Positions 21,009 through 30,210 of a stretch of 31,224 nucleotides of DNA are shown here, in pieces. The stretch covers positions 1 to 31,224 of the forward strand of contig LT649374.1 of assembly GCA_900128395.1 (NCBI GenBank), written 5' to 3'. Positions within the stretch are counted from its first letter, which is position 1, and the number at the start of each line of letters is the position of its first letter. Source of the DNA: Stramenopiles sp. TOSAG23-2. Its lineage: Eukaryota > Sar. Below the pieces are notes generated by a model that did no database searches, had not been told where the DNA came from, and saw nothing but the letters and a program-made list of their open reading frames with translations. The position numbers and the translations under genes were made by a program.

Positions 21009-21112
21009 TATTTGTCTAGATATTCGTCTTGGTATGTGAATAGTATAGTGATTGTTTACGCTATATAGTTATGATATTATTACTTCTCGTATCTCGTATA
21101 CACTCTGTACTT
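21009..21112. repeat. 104 bp dispersed repeat, first copy
   Basis: Nearly identical to 21584-21687 in the same orientation, 575 bases away. This copy contains the stop codon and last 14 or so codons of the orphan gene; after the end of the repeat the two sites diverge. Confidence 0.85.
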
Positions 21113-21497
21113 TCGCTGACGATCCTCTCTTCATCGCTCGTTGCAAGCAGCGGTAACGTTGATACGGCCCTAGGTGTCCCAGTTGTTGGTCCCACGTTGC
21201 GACCCAGTCGTCGTATAATTGCGTTCTGCCATCGTAGTGCAATTCGCTTAAATACTCCTGCGTAATGCTTCTTGGTAATAGCATGGATTTTATAGCACTT
21301 TCGTACATCTTTTTCGCGCGCTCCATATCCTCTTCCGTTACGTTAGCGTCAAAATGTAGTGGCGGCGGTGCATTATTCAAATGCGTCATTGAATATTCTT
21401 CCCGCAATATTCGTATATACTGCGCTCGCAGTCCGATTTGGCTTCTGAATGCCTCTCGATATTCGACAGCATCATGAACATCATCTAGATTCGCCAT
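21069..21497 (-). CDS. Orphan 142-residue protein
   Basis: Begins MANLDDVHDAVEYREAF and ends YEIREVIIS. It is charged and mainly helical, with no signal peptide or membrane span. Recognisable pieces are NNAPPPLHFDANVTEEDMER and YDDWVATWDQQLGHLGPYQRY. It has more G/C-rich codons than its neighbours. No Cys in useful pairs and no known motif. I do not recognise it. The balanced amino-acid composition and length favour a real gene, but the 3' end sits in a repeated segment (21009-21112), so the true C-terminus is uncertain. Confidence 0.5.
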   Translation of the reverse strand: MANLDDVHDAVEYREAFRSQIGLRAQYIRILREEYSMTHLNNAPPPLHFDANVTEEDMERAKKMYESAIKSMLLPRSITQEYLSELHYDGRTQLYDDWVATWDQQLGHLGPYQRYRCLQRAMKRGSSAKVQSVYEIREVIIS

Positions 21498-22168
21498 TTC
21501 CTCTTCCTAATTTACTAAATATAATGTAATATAAAATATTAATGTAGTAGATAATATATTCCGATATTTGATACGGCCCCCAGTATTTGTCTAGATATTC
21601 GTCTTGGTATGTGAATAGTATAGTGATTGTTTACGCTATATAGTTATGATATTATTACTTCTCGTATCTCGTATACACTCTGTACTTCTATATATTTATA
21701 TCTCTCTCCACATCCTCTTACACATACATATATTAATATATATATGTATGTGTATTCATTCATTATGCACCTCTTCTGGGCACCACATCTTAACGAATCT
21801 CTGATTGACAGTTTCTTCTACTCTTCCTAATGCTATTCTCTTACTATGCGTCTCCTACGCTATTTATATGTATAATATATTAAAAATAATAATACCTTAA
21901 AAGTATCAAAAAAAAGAAGTTTAAGTTCTTCTTCTTCTTTTCCTGAATTGCAATTTTGTGCAATTCGTGTCGACGAACAAAAAACAACAACAAATAATGT
22001 GCAAAAAATGCAACAAATAGTTCTAAATAGTAGTCTTAAATATAATAATAAATAGAAAGGTAGATATAGATATGAGAAGAATTTTTAAATGAAGTAAATG
22101 AACATCAACATAAAAAAACAAACAATCATTACAGAGAAACATTCGTTAATAATATCTCGCACTACAAC
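21498..22168. promoter_or_regulatory. Divergent intergenic region before the M3 peptidase gene
   Basis: Contains the second copy of the 104 bp repeat (21584-21687), a TA/CA-rich tract near 21690-21750, and a CTT run near 21925-21940. Both flanking genes point away, so it should hold two promoters. No gene seen. Confidence 0.45.
21584..21687. repeat. 104 bp dispersed repeat, second copy
   Basis: Matches 21009-21112 in the same orientation. It is preceded by TTGATACGGCCC, a 12-base string that also occurs inside the orphan gene near 21160, which may mark a rearrangement joint. Confidence 0.85.
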
Positions 22169-24729
22169 ATGATGAGACGAGCCATACATTTGTTTCGTCG
22201 TAAAAAACATTCATCGCTTTCGAATGATTTAATACAGAGAAATACATTGTATACTATTGCGTCACCTAGATATAATTATATTTGTCGTAATATTGATATT
22301 GTTCATAATAATAATACATGTATTTAATACAGAGAAATACATTGTATACTATTGCGTCACCTAGATATAATTATATTTGTCGTAATATTGATATTGTTCA
22401 TAATAATAATACATGTAAAAATAATAATACCAAAAATATATTTGTACATTTTTCTTCGTCCATTTCGTCCACCACCAAAACTACACCTGGTTTGTTTGGT
22501 ATTCCAAATTTACATGAAATAAGCGATTGGAAATCAATAACAGATCAAGTTATTGATGACTGTAACAATGCAAGACAGCGTATATATTCCAAAATAAACA
22601 ATCCAGATTTATCAATATTAGATGATTTAGATTATCTATCATATACAATATGTGAGATAGCTGATGCAGCTGAATTATGCCGTTGTGTGCATGTTGATTT
22701 TGAACATCGAAGGGCTGCTGAAGAAACCGTTTTTCGATTTGCTGATTATATGTTATCGCTCGGACATGATGAAAATATGTATAAGGTATTATGTAAGCTA
22801 ATGGAAAATGTGGAAATGTATCAGTCTATGAGTGCAGAACAGTTGACTATGGCAAATGATATGAAAAATGAATTTGAGCGTGATGGTGTTCATTTGGATG
22901 AAAGTATTAGAGAACGTTTGCGAGAGATAAATAATGACATAACATCATTAGAAGCTGATTTTCAAAAAATGGCACAACAAGTCGGTGGTTCTTTTGCCGT
23001 TCCTGCGGAAACGATTGAAATCTTACCTAAAGAATTATATGCACAAGCTACGAATGAAAAATTGTTACAAGGTTATGGGTTAAAGAAAGGGGCGGCAATT
23101 TTACATTCCAATTGGGTGGACATAGTAACAAATATAGTTCCTAATCCAGCTGTTAGAGAATCATTTTATAAATTTTCTAAATCATTGGGGGATGAAAATG
23201 TGCAAATATTGGAACAATTGATTGTAAAAAAGAATGAAAAGGCACAATTATTAGGATTTGAATCATATGGTGATTTAATTGCAAAAGAGCAAATGTTAGG
23301 CAGCAGGGAACATATTAAACAATTTCTAGTAGGCATTTTAGAAAATACGAAGTCGAAAATGAACGAAGAATTGAATATTATGAAAACATATAAACAGGTG
23401 ATGGAAAAGAATGTAACTGGCAGTGATAACATTGATGATGACATTGTTATTAATTCATGGGATGTGCCTTTTTACTCTAGCTTAGCAACACGTGAAAAAT
23501 TTCAAACCAACTTCAATGGTTATTTTAAATTAGAAAATGTTTTGAAAGGTTTAGAATTTGTATGCTTAAGAATATTTAATTTAAAAATTAAATCTGAACG
23601 AGTTAGCGAAGCGGAAGATTGGACAAATGGTCAATTAAACAAAAACAATCATGTGCGTAAGAAAGGTTTAGAATTTGTATGCTTAAGAATATTTAATTTA
23701 AAAATTAAATCTGAACGAGTTAGCGAAGCGGAAGATTGGACAAATGGTCAATTAAACAAAAACAATCATGTGCGTAAACTAATTCTATACGATGGTGATA
23801 AAAGTGAAGAAGGCTCACAAAATATTGTCGGTACAATATACTTGGATTTATACCCACGAGCAAATAAAGTTGGCGGTGCAACACATTTTGCAATACGCCA
23901 TAGTCATCGGAAATTAGATGGCGAGTACCAACTACCAACTGTTTTTTTAAATACAAATTTTGCGCATCCAACTGCTCCTAAATCAAATGATAATACAATT
24001 ATGAATACATTGTTTCAAGGCAAAAAGGAAGAAATATCTTTATTAAAACATGAGGATATACAAACATTATTTCATGAATTTGGCCATGCCTTGCATACAT
24101 TGTTATCACGAACACGGTATCAACATCTAGCCGGTACGCGTGTTAAAACAGATTTTGTGGAAATACCATCGCATTTAATGGAATATTTTGTTAGGGATTA
24201 TCGTGTATTAAAGTATTTCATAGATGAAGATAACATAGAAGAAGATGCAAATAGCAATGATTGTACAATACCGACGAAGGAAAATATAGATGAGCTCAAT
24301 CAAAGTCGTTCTTACTTTTCTGCAACAAATATTCATTCTCAAGTGTTATGGGCGATGTTTGATCAAGCTATTCATGGTGCCCGTGACAATTTGGAAACTG
24401 TTGATTCCACTAAAATATATGAAGAAATTACAAATACGTACATGTGCTATCCATACGCTGAAGGTACTAAACCACATGCCAAATTTACACATTTTATAAA
24501 TTATGGTAGTACATATTATAGTTATTTGCACGCAAAAGTTTATAGCGCGATGATATGGCGAAAATTGTTTCTAGATGACCCATTATCTAATAAAGGTGGT
24601 GAAACTTTTAGAAAGGAAATTTTATATTATGGTGGGGGTAAATGTCCATATAAAATATTAGAGACGGTATTGGAAGAAGATGCAAGAGATATTAAAGCAT
24701 TAACAGACAGTTTTATACAGCATCAATAA
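22169..24729 (+). CDS. Mitochondrial intermediate peptidase (M3 zinc oligopeptidase)
   Basis: A matrix metallopeptidase that removes an octapeptide from some imported precursors. The start is ATG 22169 (MMRRAIHLFRRKKHSS), a basic N-terminus that fits a mitochondrial presequence. Two duplications lie in it: 95 bp at 22227-22416, which shifts the frame, and 117 bp in frame at 23544-23777. With one copy of each the protein is 782 residues, in the family range. The zinc motif HEFGH has His565 and His569 as ligands, with Glu566 catalytic. GTRVKTDFVEIPSHLMEYF places the third ligand, Glu594, and is the signature separating MIP from thimet and neurolysin types. CNNARQRIY, LEADFQKMA and YYSYLHAKVYSAMIWRKLF are also family blocks. 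The gene ends TAA at 24729, converging with the next minus-strand gene. Confidence 0.9.
22227..22416. repeat. 95 bp tandem duplication in the presequence of the M3 peptidase
   Basis: Copies 22227-22321 and 22322-22416 are identical. The upstream copy is in frame with ATG 22169; the downstream copy is in frame with the rest of the protein. A downstream ATG at 22318 would give a shorter product lacking the first 20 residues. Confidence 0.9.
23544..23777. repeat. 117 bp in-frame tandem duplication in the M3 peptidase
   Basis: Copies 23544-23660 and 23661-23777 are identical, 39 codons each (KGLEFVCLRIFNLKIK to NHVRK). Such an insert is not expected in this conserved family. Confidence 0.9.
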
Positions 24730-25010
24730 AAAAAGTAAAAAGAAAATATACGCGAGAGATGTAATTATTTTTAATCATGATTATTATGGTGTGCGTGTAT
24801 AAAAAAAAAATAACTCGTATCATGTTCAAAAATAAAAATACAATTTTTTTTACGATCATAACACACAACACAGATATATTATAATATAAAAATATACCCG
24901 AGTAATAATATACCAAATGAACCCGACGTCCAGAGCGTTCAACGAGTGCGCACGGAAGGATCTAGAAACCTACTCCACATGCTTGTAGAGTACGAAGAGT
25001 TCGTATTTAG
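24730..25010. other. Convergent 3' region after the M3 peptidase gene, no gene seen
   Basis: AT-rich up to about 24915. A more balanced stretch at 24916-25010 (ACCCGACGTCCAGAGCG) has no tRNA-like fold that I could find and no open frame. Confidence 0.4.
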
Positions 25011-25140
25011 AGTTTGCAGAGGTGCATTAGAGCTTTACTGTACAGGATAGAAATATTAATTCTTGAGATTGAGTATTGAGCGCATTATTTTACTTTTACT
25101 TCGCACGGGAAGTAAAATTATTATGAGATATATAACTTAG
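25011..25140. repeat. Dispersed repeat, copy P (empty site)
   Basis: Starts AGTTTGCAGAGGTGCATTAG and is roughly 75-80% identical to 26582-26707. Its right end reads ATAACTTAGATTTTAACC, matching the two flanks of the element at 26708-27500 joined together. Confidence 0.75.
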
Positions 25141-25190
25141 ATTTTAACCATCATCCATTATACTTCGGCATTTTAAAGACACAACATTTT

Positions 25191-25394
25191 ATGTCTCGTA
25201 ATTTTTACCCGCCTGCTTTTCTTTCAACATTTCTTACCCAAATATTTTAAATCAATTAAACCATGGACATGTTCAAGCACATTTATTTTCAGATGTCTCG
25301 TAATTTTTACCCGCCTGCTTTTCTTTCAACATTTCTTACCCAAATATTTTAAATCAATTAAACCATGGACATGTTCAAGCACATTTATTTTCAG
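25191..25394. repeat. 102 bp tandem duplication at a 3' end
   Basis: Copies 25191-25292 and 25293-25394 are identical; each has the last 22 or so codons and TGA of the minus-strand gene. Confidence 0.9.
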
Positions 25395-26260
25395 ATCTTT
25401 TTTCGTTACTTTACTTTCCACTAACAATCGACCATCTTCTCTTCTGACACGAATAATACTACCGATAGGATATGATGCTTCTAATGCGCCATCGAATATG
25501 ACAGTCTTTTTTTTATCATTTGTATTACCACTTATATTGGATGAAAATTTATTACGATTATTTTTCATTTTCTCCTTTCTTATCGGTCTAATTGTCATGC
25601 CATTTTTCTCCATTGCATTACTATCGCCAGTATTTATCATTGTTATATATATTTTCTGTTTGGTCTTATTTCCAAGGAATACAGTTGAATTGCGAACTTG
25701 TATTTCTTCTGATCTACCTTGTTCATCTTTATAAAGTGATGGATCATCATTTATGTTAACAGTCGCAGCATTCTTTACAATATGTGCGGGTGAATTAATG
25801 CCAATCTCAACCTCCTTTAGCCTGTAACTTGAACTTGTACTATAATTTACGATTCCAAACATATAATATGTGCGGGTGAATTAATGCCAATCTCAACCTC
25901 CTTTAGCCTGTAACTTGAACTTGTACTATAATTTACGATTCCAAACATATAATTATCCAACGGCAAATCATCATCCCATATACGATTCATTGAATCGTAT
26001 TTAGATTTAGGGCCAAATGCATGTAATAAATTTTCAATTATTTCGAGATTGTCATGTACGTTACGCAATTCCTCATTAAGATCGTATTGACTGACTGATT
26101 CAAATAATTTTCCACTTTTTTTCCATTTCAATGCTTTCTTTGCATCTGCTGATTCTTTTGGAAACAATTTTTCATTAATTTCCTCCACTGATTGTTTTGC
26201 CTCGACTATTTTTTGTTCATTCACTCCGCTCTCAGAATAGGATAAATCGATAAGTTGTGG
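25326..26260 (-). CDS. Unknown protein, 5' end lost at a head-to-head joint
   Basis: The coding-like frame runs from about 26260 (TPQLIDLSYSESGVNEQ) to TGA at 25326. An 86 bp duplication at 25779-25950 shifts it once; counted once, it reads continuously from NSPAHI to VKNAATVNIN. The product is charged. The middle holds EELRNVHDNLEIIENLLHAF, a likely helix. The tail contains VIFDGALEASYPIGSIIRVR and VHGLIDLKYL, perhaps a small beta domain. I do not recognise it. The frame stays open to 26422 but the sequence right of about 26260 is ankyrin coding on the other strand, so the natural N-terminus is missing here. Confidence 0.5.
25779..25950. repeat. 86 bp tandem duplication in the unknown minus-strand gene
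   Basis: Copies 25779-25864 and 25865-25950 are identical and share a few bases at the joint (ATAAT). The period shifts the reading frame. Confidence 0.9.
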
Positions 26261-26499
26261 AGTTTTTATTAAAAAATGGTTGCAAGAAATATATAAATGT
26301 TTGTGATGTTGACCTTGAAACTCCTTTACATTTATGTGCAGATTATGGTAGCGAAGAAACGTTTGATATGTTATTAAAACATGGCGGAAATCCATCTTTA
26401 AAAAATAATGAGAATGAAACACCTACAGATTTATTATTAGATTCCTCAAAAACTGTATCTGAAAAAAAATTCCGAGAACGAAAGTATTTGAATATTTAA
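26257..26499 (+). pseudogene. Ankyrin-repeat C-terminal fragment
   Basis: Open from about 26254 to TAA at 26497-26499. Reads EFLLKNGCKKYINVCDVDLE, then TPLHLCADYGSEETFDMLLKHGGNPSLKNNENETPTDLLL: nearly two ankyrin repeats and a tail. No ATG precedes it; an in-frame TAA lies at 26251-26253. The N-terminal part is thus absent. It abuts, head to head, the equally truncated minus-strand gene. It could be a gene end moved by an inversion or an assembly misjoin. Confidence 0.6.
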
Positions 26500-26581
26500 T
26501 TTTTACTGACGTATTTTTTTTCTTCTAAATAATATTTTTTACGAGCGCGTATATATAATATGAGTTTATATTATATGTTTT

Positions 26582-26707
26582 AGTTTGCAGAGGTGCATTA
26601 GAGCTTTTACTATAGTCAGGATAGATTTTATTATTCTTGCGATTGAGTATTGAGCATAATATATATATATTACTTAACACGAGAAGTGTAAAATTATTAT
26701 AACTTAT
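26582..26707. repeat. Dispersed repeat, copy Q (interrupted by an insertion)
   Basis: Related to 25011-25140 (AGTTTGCAGAGGTGCATTAG, then GATTGAGTATTGAGC, then GAGAAGTGTAAAATTATTAT). The similarity stops at the element border at 26708 and resumes at 27501 (TTATAGATTTTAACCATC). Confidence 0.75.
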
Positions 26708-27500
26708 GACCCCATGTATCTGAGAGAGGACTTCCAAGGGACAAATAAATTTTTAGTATACTAATAACTATAAATTACACATATTTTACTATCAAACCTC
26801 GTGCATTATAATTCCTAGATCTCCCAAAAAATCATGAATTTTGGATAACTTGGTGACATTTTATTTTTAATCCAAGAAGATGCCATAAACGCACTCTGGG
26901 AATTGAGCATTTTTGTAAAGGGCACGACGGTGATTTTATACATATAAAGAATATTTTTTTTGATCAACAGAAAGTGAAATGACACAATGGTGAAGTTGTA
27001 CATCTATTTAAGTAATCCATCACACAAACAATTACATTTGTTACATTTTCACACTTTCCCATCATATTTACATGTTTTTTTTTATTTTTTAATTATTTAT
27101 TTTTCCCCTCAAATATTGGTTGAAATCTCTGGTCTAAGTACGGAGTAGTTGTATACTAGAAATATTTACCTATATAATATGGTTTTTGTCCATTTAGGGC
27201 CAGAAAAGTCCTCTCTCAGATAAACCGGGTCATATATATATGCATACGAGAAGTAAATATTAATTTTTATTTTTTATTATATATATAAAAAAAAAACAAT
27301 TTGATCCACATGTACACAAAAGAAAAGATGAAAAGAACGGTGTGTTCGTAATTACCAGGATTACCATGGTGTACCAACAATCTGAATTTGTAAATCTCTG
27401 GTCTAAGTACGGAGTAGTTGTATACTAGAAATATTTACCTATATAATATGGTTTTTGTCCATTTAGGGCCAGAAAAGTCCTCTCTCAGATACATGGGGTC
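26708..27500. mobile_element. Non-autonomous terminal-inverted-repeat element
   Basis: A 793 bp element bounded by perfect 26 bp inverted repeats, 26708-26733 and 27475-27500 (ends GACCCC...GGGGTC), with TTAT directly on both outer sides as a probable target-site duplication. The related sequence at 25011-25150 reads through the insertion point without it. No transposase frame is visible inside, so it would depend on an enzyme made elsewhere (MITE-like). Internally a 100 bp segment occurs twice (27123-27222 and 27392-27491), the second copy forming the right end. I cannot assign a superfamily: TTAT is close to, but not, the TTAA used by piggyBac. Confidence 0.6.
27123..27222. repeat. Internal copy of the element's right terminal segment
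   Basis: Identical or nearly so to 27392-27491, 269 bases away in direct orientation. It ends CTCTCTCAGATA then AACCGGGTC, where the true right end has CATGGGGTC, so it resembles a diverged terminus of a second element. Confidence 0.8.
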
Positions 27501-27654
27501 TTATAGATTTTAACCATCGAATTTTATATATGATGTTAATCCATCATTCCGCACATACACACACACGCACATATTTTATTTTACAACACTCCTCCAACGA
27601 CAAATACAGCTTATCAACCACACATGTGTATTATTACATTTTGTTGTGTCTTTT
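27501..27654. other. 3' flank of the transporter gene
   Basis: Contains the right flank of the insertion and a CA-rich tract near 27545-27570. No gene seen. Confidence 0.4.
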
Positions 27655-30210
27655 TTACTTGTCTGTCCCAGTAGTAAGCTCTTCCTTCGCCTTTTCATTA
27701 ATTTTTGTTGTCATTTCAGAACTTTTATCAGGAAGATTAGTACCATCACTACTCAATTCAATATCTGACAATTTACCTTCTGGTTCTCTTGCAAAAAAAC
27801 ATCCACCACGAATAGAATCATCAAATTTACGAAGCTTTGCCAAATCAGTCCGTTGTTTCAAAATTTTTTTCAATGCATGTTGATTTGGTTCGTGTGTAAG
27901 AATCATTCTAGCACCACGTAGTCGTAAATATGTTCCACACATGGCTGTTATTCCTACAGCCATGAAAACTATACATAAAACTGGAACAAATTGAAGTACC
28001 TGTTTTTTTGGATCTGAAGAAACTAAAAATTCGAAAGTGGATGCGGAGGCAACTAAAAAGACAAAAAACCATATGGAAGCCAATAGCAATTGCACCTTCG
28101 CTGTCTTCAATAAGTCTATAGATGCTTTCTTTGGGTCATTTATGAAAGCTTGTATTACCTCCAGCCCACGGAAATGGTTCATAATCTCTACCGTTTCCAT
28201 TTCCTCCTCTAAGAAATCAACTGGGAGATACATTGTATCAGTACAAGGATCCAGTGCCTCTTTTTTTTGCACATCGTGCACCGCAATACCATTCCTAACC
28301 ATTTCAAGCTGAGCGGATGTTCTTAATGGATATTTAAGCTTCAAAATAAATGCACCCATAACCATGACAAATGGAATGTAGATAATAGTGATTCGAATGA
28401 AATTCCTAATTGGAGGGTCTTGTTCTTGCAAGATGCCATCTATTGGTGGTTTATGGCCAAACGTAGATAACAAAGCAATTGGTATTGCAGAAGCTGGAAT
28501 GGCAGCAATTTTCGGCATAAAGCCTTTGAACATGGTATATGTTGCTTCCGCTCGTTCTTTTGTCAAGAACTCGTCATAATCAATCACATCTGCCATAACT
28601 GTATCTGCTAAGAATTTCCCACCAAGCGGCGCGCCATTGAAGAAAGACATGATAATACATAACGTGATAGCCCCTTTACCAACAGGTGCGTAGCATAAGA
28701 AGGTAAGTCCATTCGTAAATGACCAGGCAAGCCATGCATTTCTTTTTCCTAATGTATTTGCAGCCCATAACCACAATGGTACAAATAAAAAGGCACCACC
28801 AAGCATTGCAAGTACCGATGCAGCAACAACACTATCCGAATTACACATCCAGTTATCAGACCCACCAATCGCTTTACAACCGAGTGTGTCTTGATTGGAA
28901 AATTCAGGCTGAACAATGTAACGAACGAAAAACACCACTAATGATGTAATGATAGAGGCCCCAAGACTGTCCAAGACAAACGCAGGGAGCAAAAGCGCGA
29001 ACGGTTTGTTGTTAAATGTATTAAGCATTGCTGGCAGTAATGGTGGTGGTTTTCCTAGATTTGCTCCATGCTCCGCTAATTGGCAACGTTCTTTCACGTT
29101 ATACGCACATAACTCCAATGCAATTAATGCCCAAACGCCAAAGAATAAACCAGTGTAAAAGTATGCATAACGTTCCGTGTCTAGATTATAAATCATATCT
29201 GCTTTAACACGACAGTCGCACCATTCATTTAGTAACACGTTGCTACTGTTTCCTACATTAGTTGCAGTACCAGTGCAATCCGTATCGAAAACATATCCAT
29301 TTTGCGTAGCAGATAAATTATTCGCTAATCCTTGCCAGTAACGTACACTTGGTGGTGCTGCGCTTTGGGAACCCTTCCCGACACCAGGTGGCCAAGGTGC
29401 AACTGCGCGTGTCGCATTGATCGAGTAATGAGTACCATTCCAATTTGGGATATCACATGAGTCGTATTTGTAGTTCCAAAGATCTCTTACATAGCGAACG
29501 CCCCGTTTTGCCATAACTGGCAATGTTACTGCACAAAGCCCACCGATTGCATCAAATATGGTGCAAGTGAAGAACAAAGTATTTCTATCTTTTTCATTAT
29601 CCGTTAATTCCGGTGCTAATGCATCATACGGAATATTGCAATACGTAGCTGTAAGGAAGAACATGATGTAAAACACACCAAACCAAATAGATACACTGAT
29701 TGAATCAAAGTTTGGATTTGGAGCTAATAAACATATTAACATCACACAATATACCGGCGCACCAGTAATTAAAAACGGCCGTCTTCTACCGCTTGATTTT
29801 GTTCTGCAAGAGTCAGTAATGTAACTCATGGTAGGATCGGTAATAACGTCAAAGCCTCTTGCAAACGCTTGAAATGCGGCTAACAACCCGAGAGTTGCGC
29901 CTATTTTCTCGTAGAAAGATACAACATAGACTGAAATCAAGGTTGCAACTGGTACTGTTGTTAACGATGCTGGGGCATATGACATTTTTACTTTCCAGTC
30001 TAAAGTTCCATCTTTAACACCACCATGAATTTTATTTGCGAAATTATCTTCACGATGCCCTCTCCTAGCTTTCGCTATATCAGGATGCAAACCCTTTGCA
30101 ACTGCGTGGTGATCATCCTCGTGAAGATCACCTGCCATATGTTCTTTATCCTCCTGCGCTTGAGGCTTATTATATGTAAACGATTGTTCAGAACTGTTAA
30201 TATCGTCCAT
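27655..30210 (-). CDS. GPH/MFS-2 family transporter
   Basis: A cation-coupled or facilitated carrier of the glycoside-pentoside-hexuronide (MFS_2) group, which includes eukaryotic MFSD2-like and sugar transporters. The start taken is ATG 30208-30210 (MDDINSSEQSFTYN); the frame is open further up but with no ATG. The protein is 851 residues with about 12 membrane spans. Family motifs: GFDVITDPTMSYITDSCR followed by SSGRRRPFLITGAP; NIPYDALAPELTDNEKDR; MADVIDYDEFLTKERAEATY, the MLADxxDydE-type block after span 8. A large extracellular loop holds Cys pairs and N-x-S/T sites (NWNGTHYSINATRA, NNLSATQ). The C-terminal 130 residues extend past the core with two further hydrophobic segments and a charged tail, so it is longer than the usual 450-550. 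Substrate is unknown. No duplications interrupt it. Confidence 0.85.
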   Translation of the reverse strand: MDDINSSEQSFTYNKPQAQEDKEHMAGDLHEDDHHAVAKGLHPDIAKARRGHREDNFANKIHGGVKDGTLDWKVKMSYAPASLTTVPVATLISVYVVSFYEKIGATLGLLAAFQAFARGFDVITDPTMSYITDSCRTKSSGRRRPFLITGAPVYCVMLICLLAPNPNFDSISVSIWFGVFYIMFFLTATYCNIPYDALAPELTDNEKDRNTLFFTCTIFDAIGGLCAVTLPVMAKRGVRYVRDLWNYKYDSCDIPNWNGTHYSINATRAVAPWPPGVGKGSQSAAPPSVRYWQGLANNLSATQNGYVFDTDCTGTATNVGNSSNVLLNEWCDCRVKADMIYNLDTERYAYFYTGLFFGVWALIALELCAYNVKERCQLAEHGANLGKPPPLLPAMLNTFNNKPFALLLPAFVLDSLGASIITSLVVFFVRYIVQPEFSNQDTLGCKAIGGSDNWMCNSDSVVAASVLAMLGGAFLFVPLWLWAANTLGKRNAWLAWSFTNGLTFLCYAPVGKGAITLCIIMSFFNGAPLGGKFLADTVMADVIDYDEFLTKERAEATYTMFKGFMPKIAAIPASAIPIALLSTFGHKPPIDGILQEQDPPIRNFIRITIIYIPFVMVMGAFILKLKYPLRTSAQLEMVRNGIAVHDVQKKEALDPCTDTMYLPVDFLEEEMETVEIMNHFRGLEVIQAFINDPKKASIDLLKTAKVQLLLASIWFFVFLVASASTFEFLVSSDPKKQVLQFVPVLCIVFMAVGITAMCGTYLRLRGARMILTHEPNQHALKKILKQRTDLAKLRKFDDSIRGGCFFAREPEGKLSDIELSSDGTNLPDKSSEMTTKINEKAKEELTTGTDK

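Noticed and set aside
9048-22416. The tandem duplications might be new introns spliced between equal positions in the two copies
   Set aside because: For canonical GT-AG splicing that restores the frame, each unit needs AGGT on the coding strand. I checked the units at 4131, 9048, 17885 and 22227 and found none.
26257-26422. Extension of the minus-strand unknown gene to an ATG-like start at 26422
   Set aside because: This stretch encodes clear ankyrin repeats on the plus strand, and the minus-strand reading there is a shadow.
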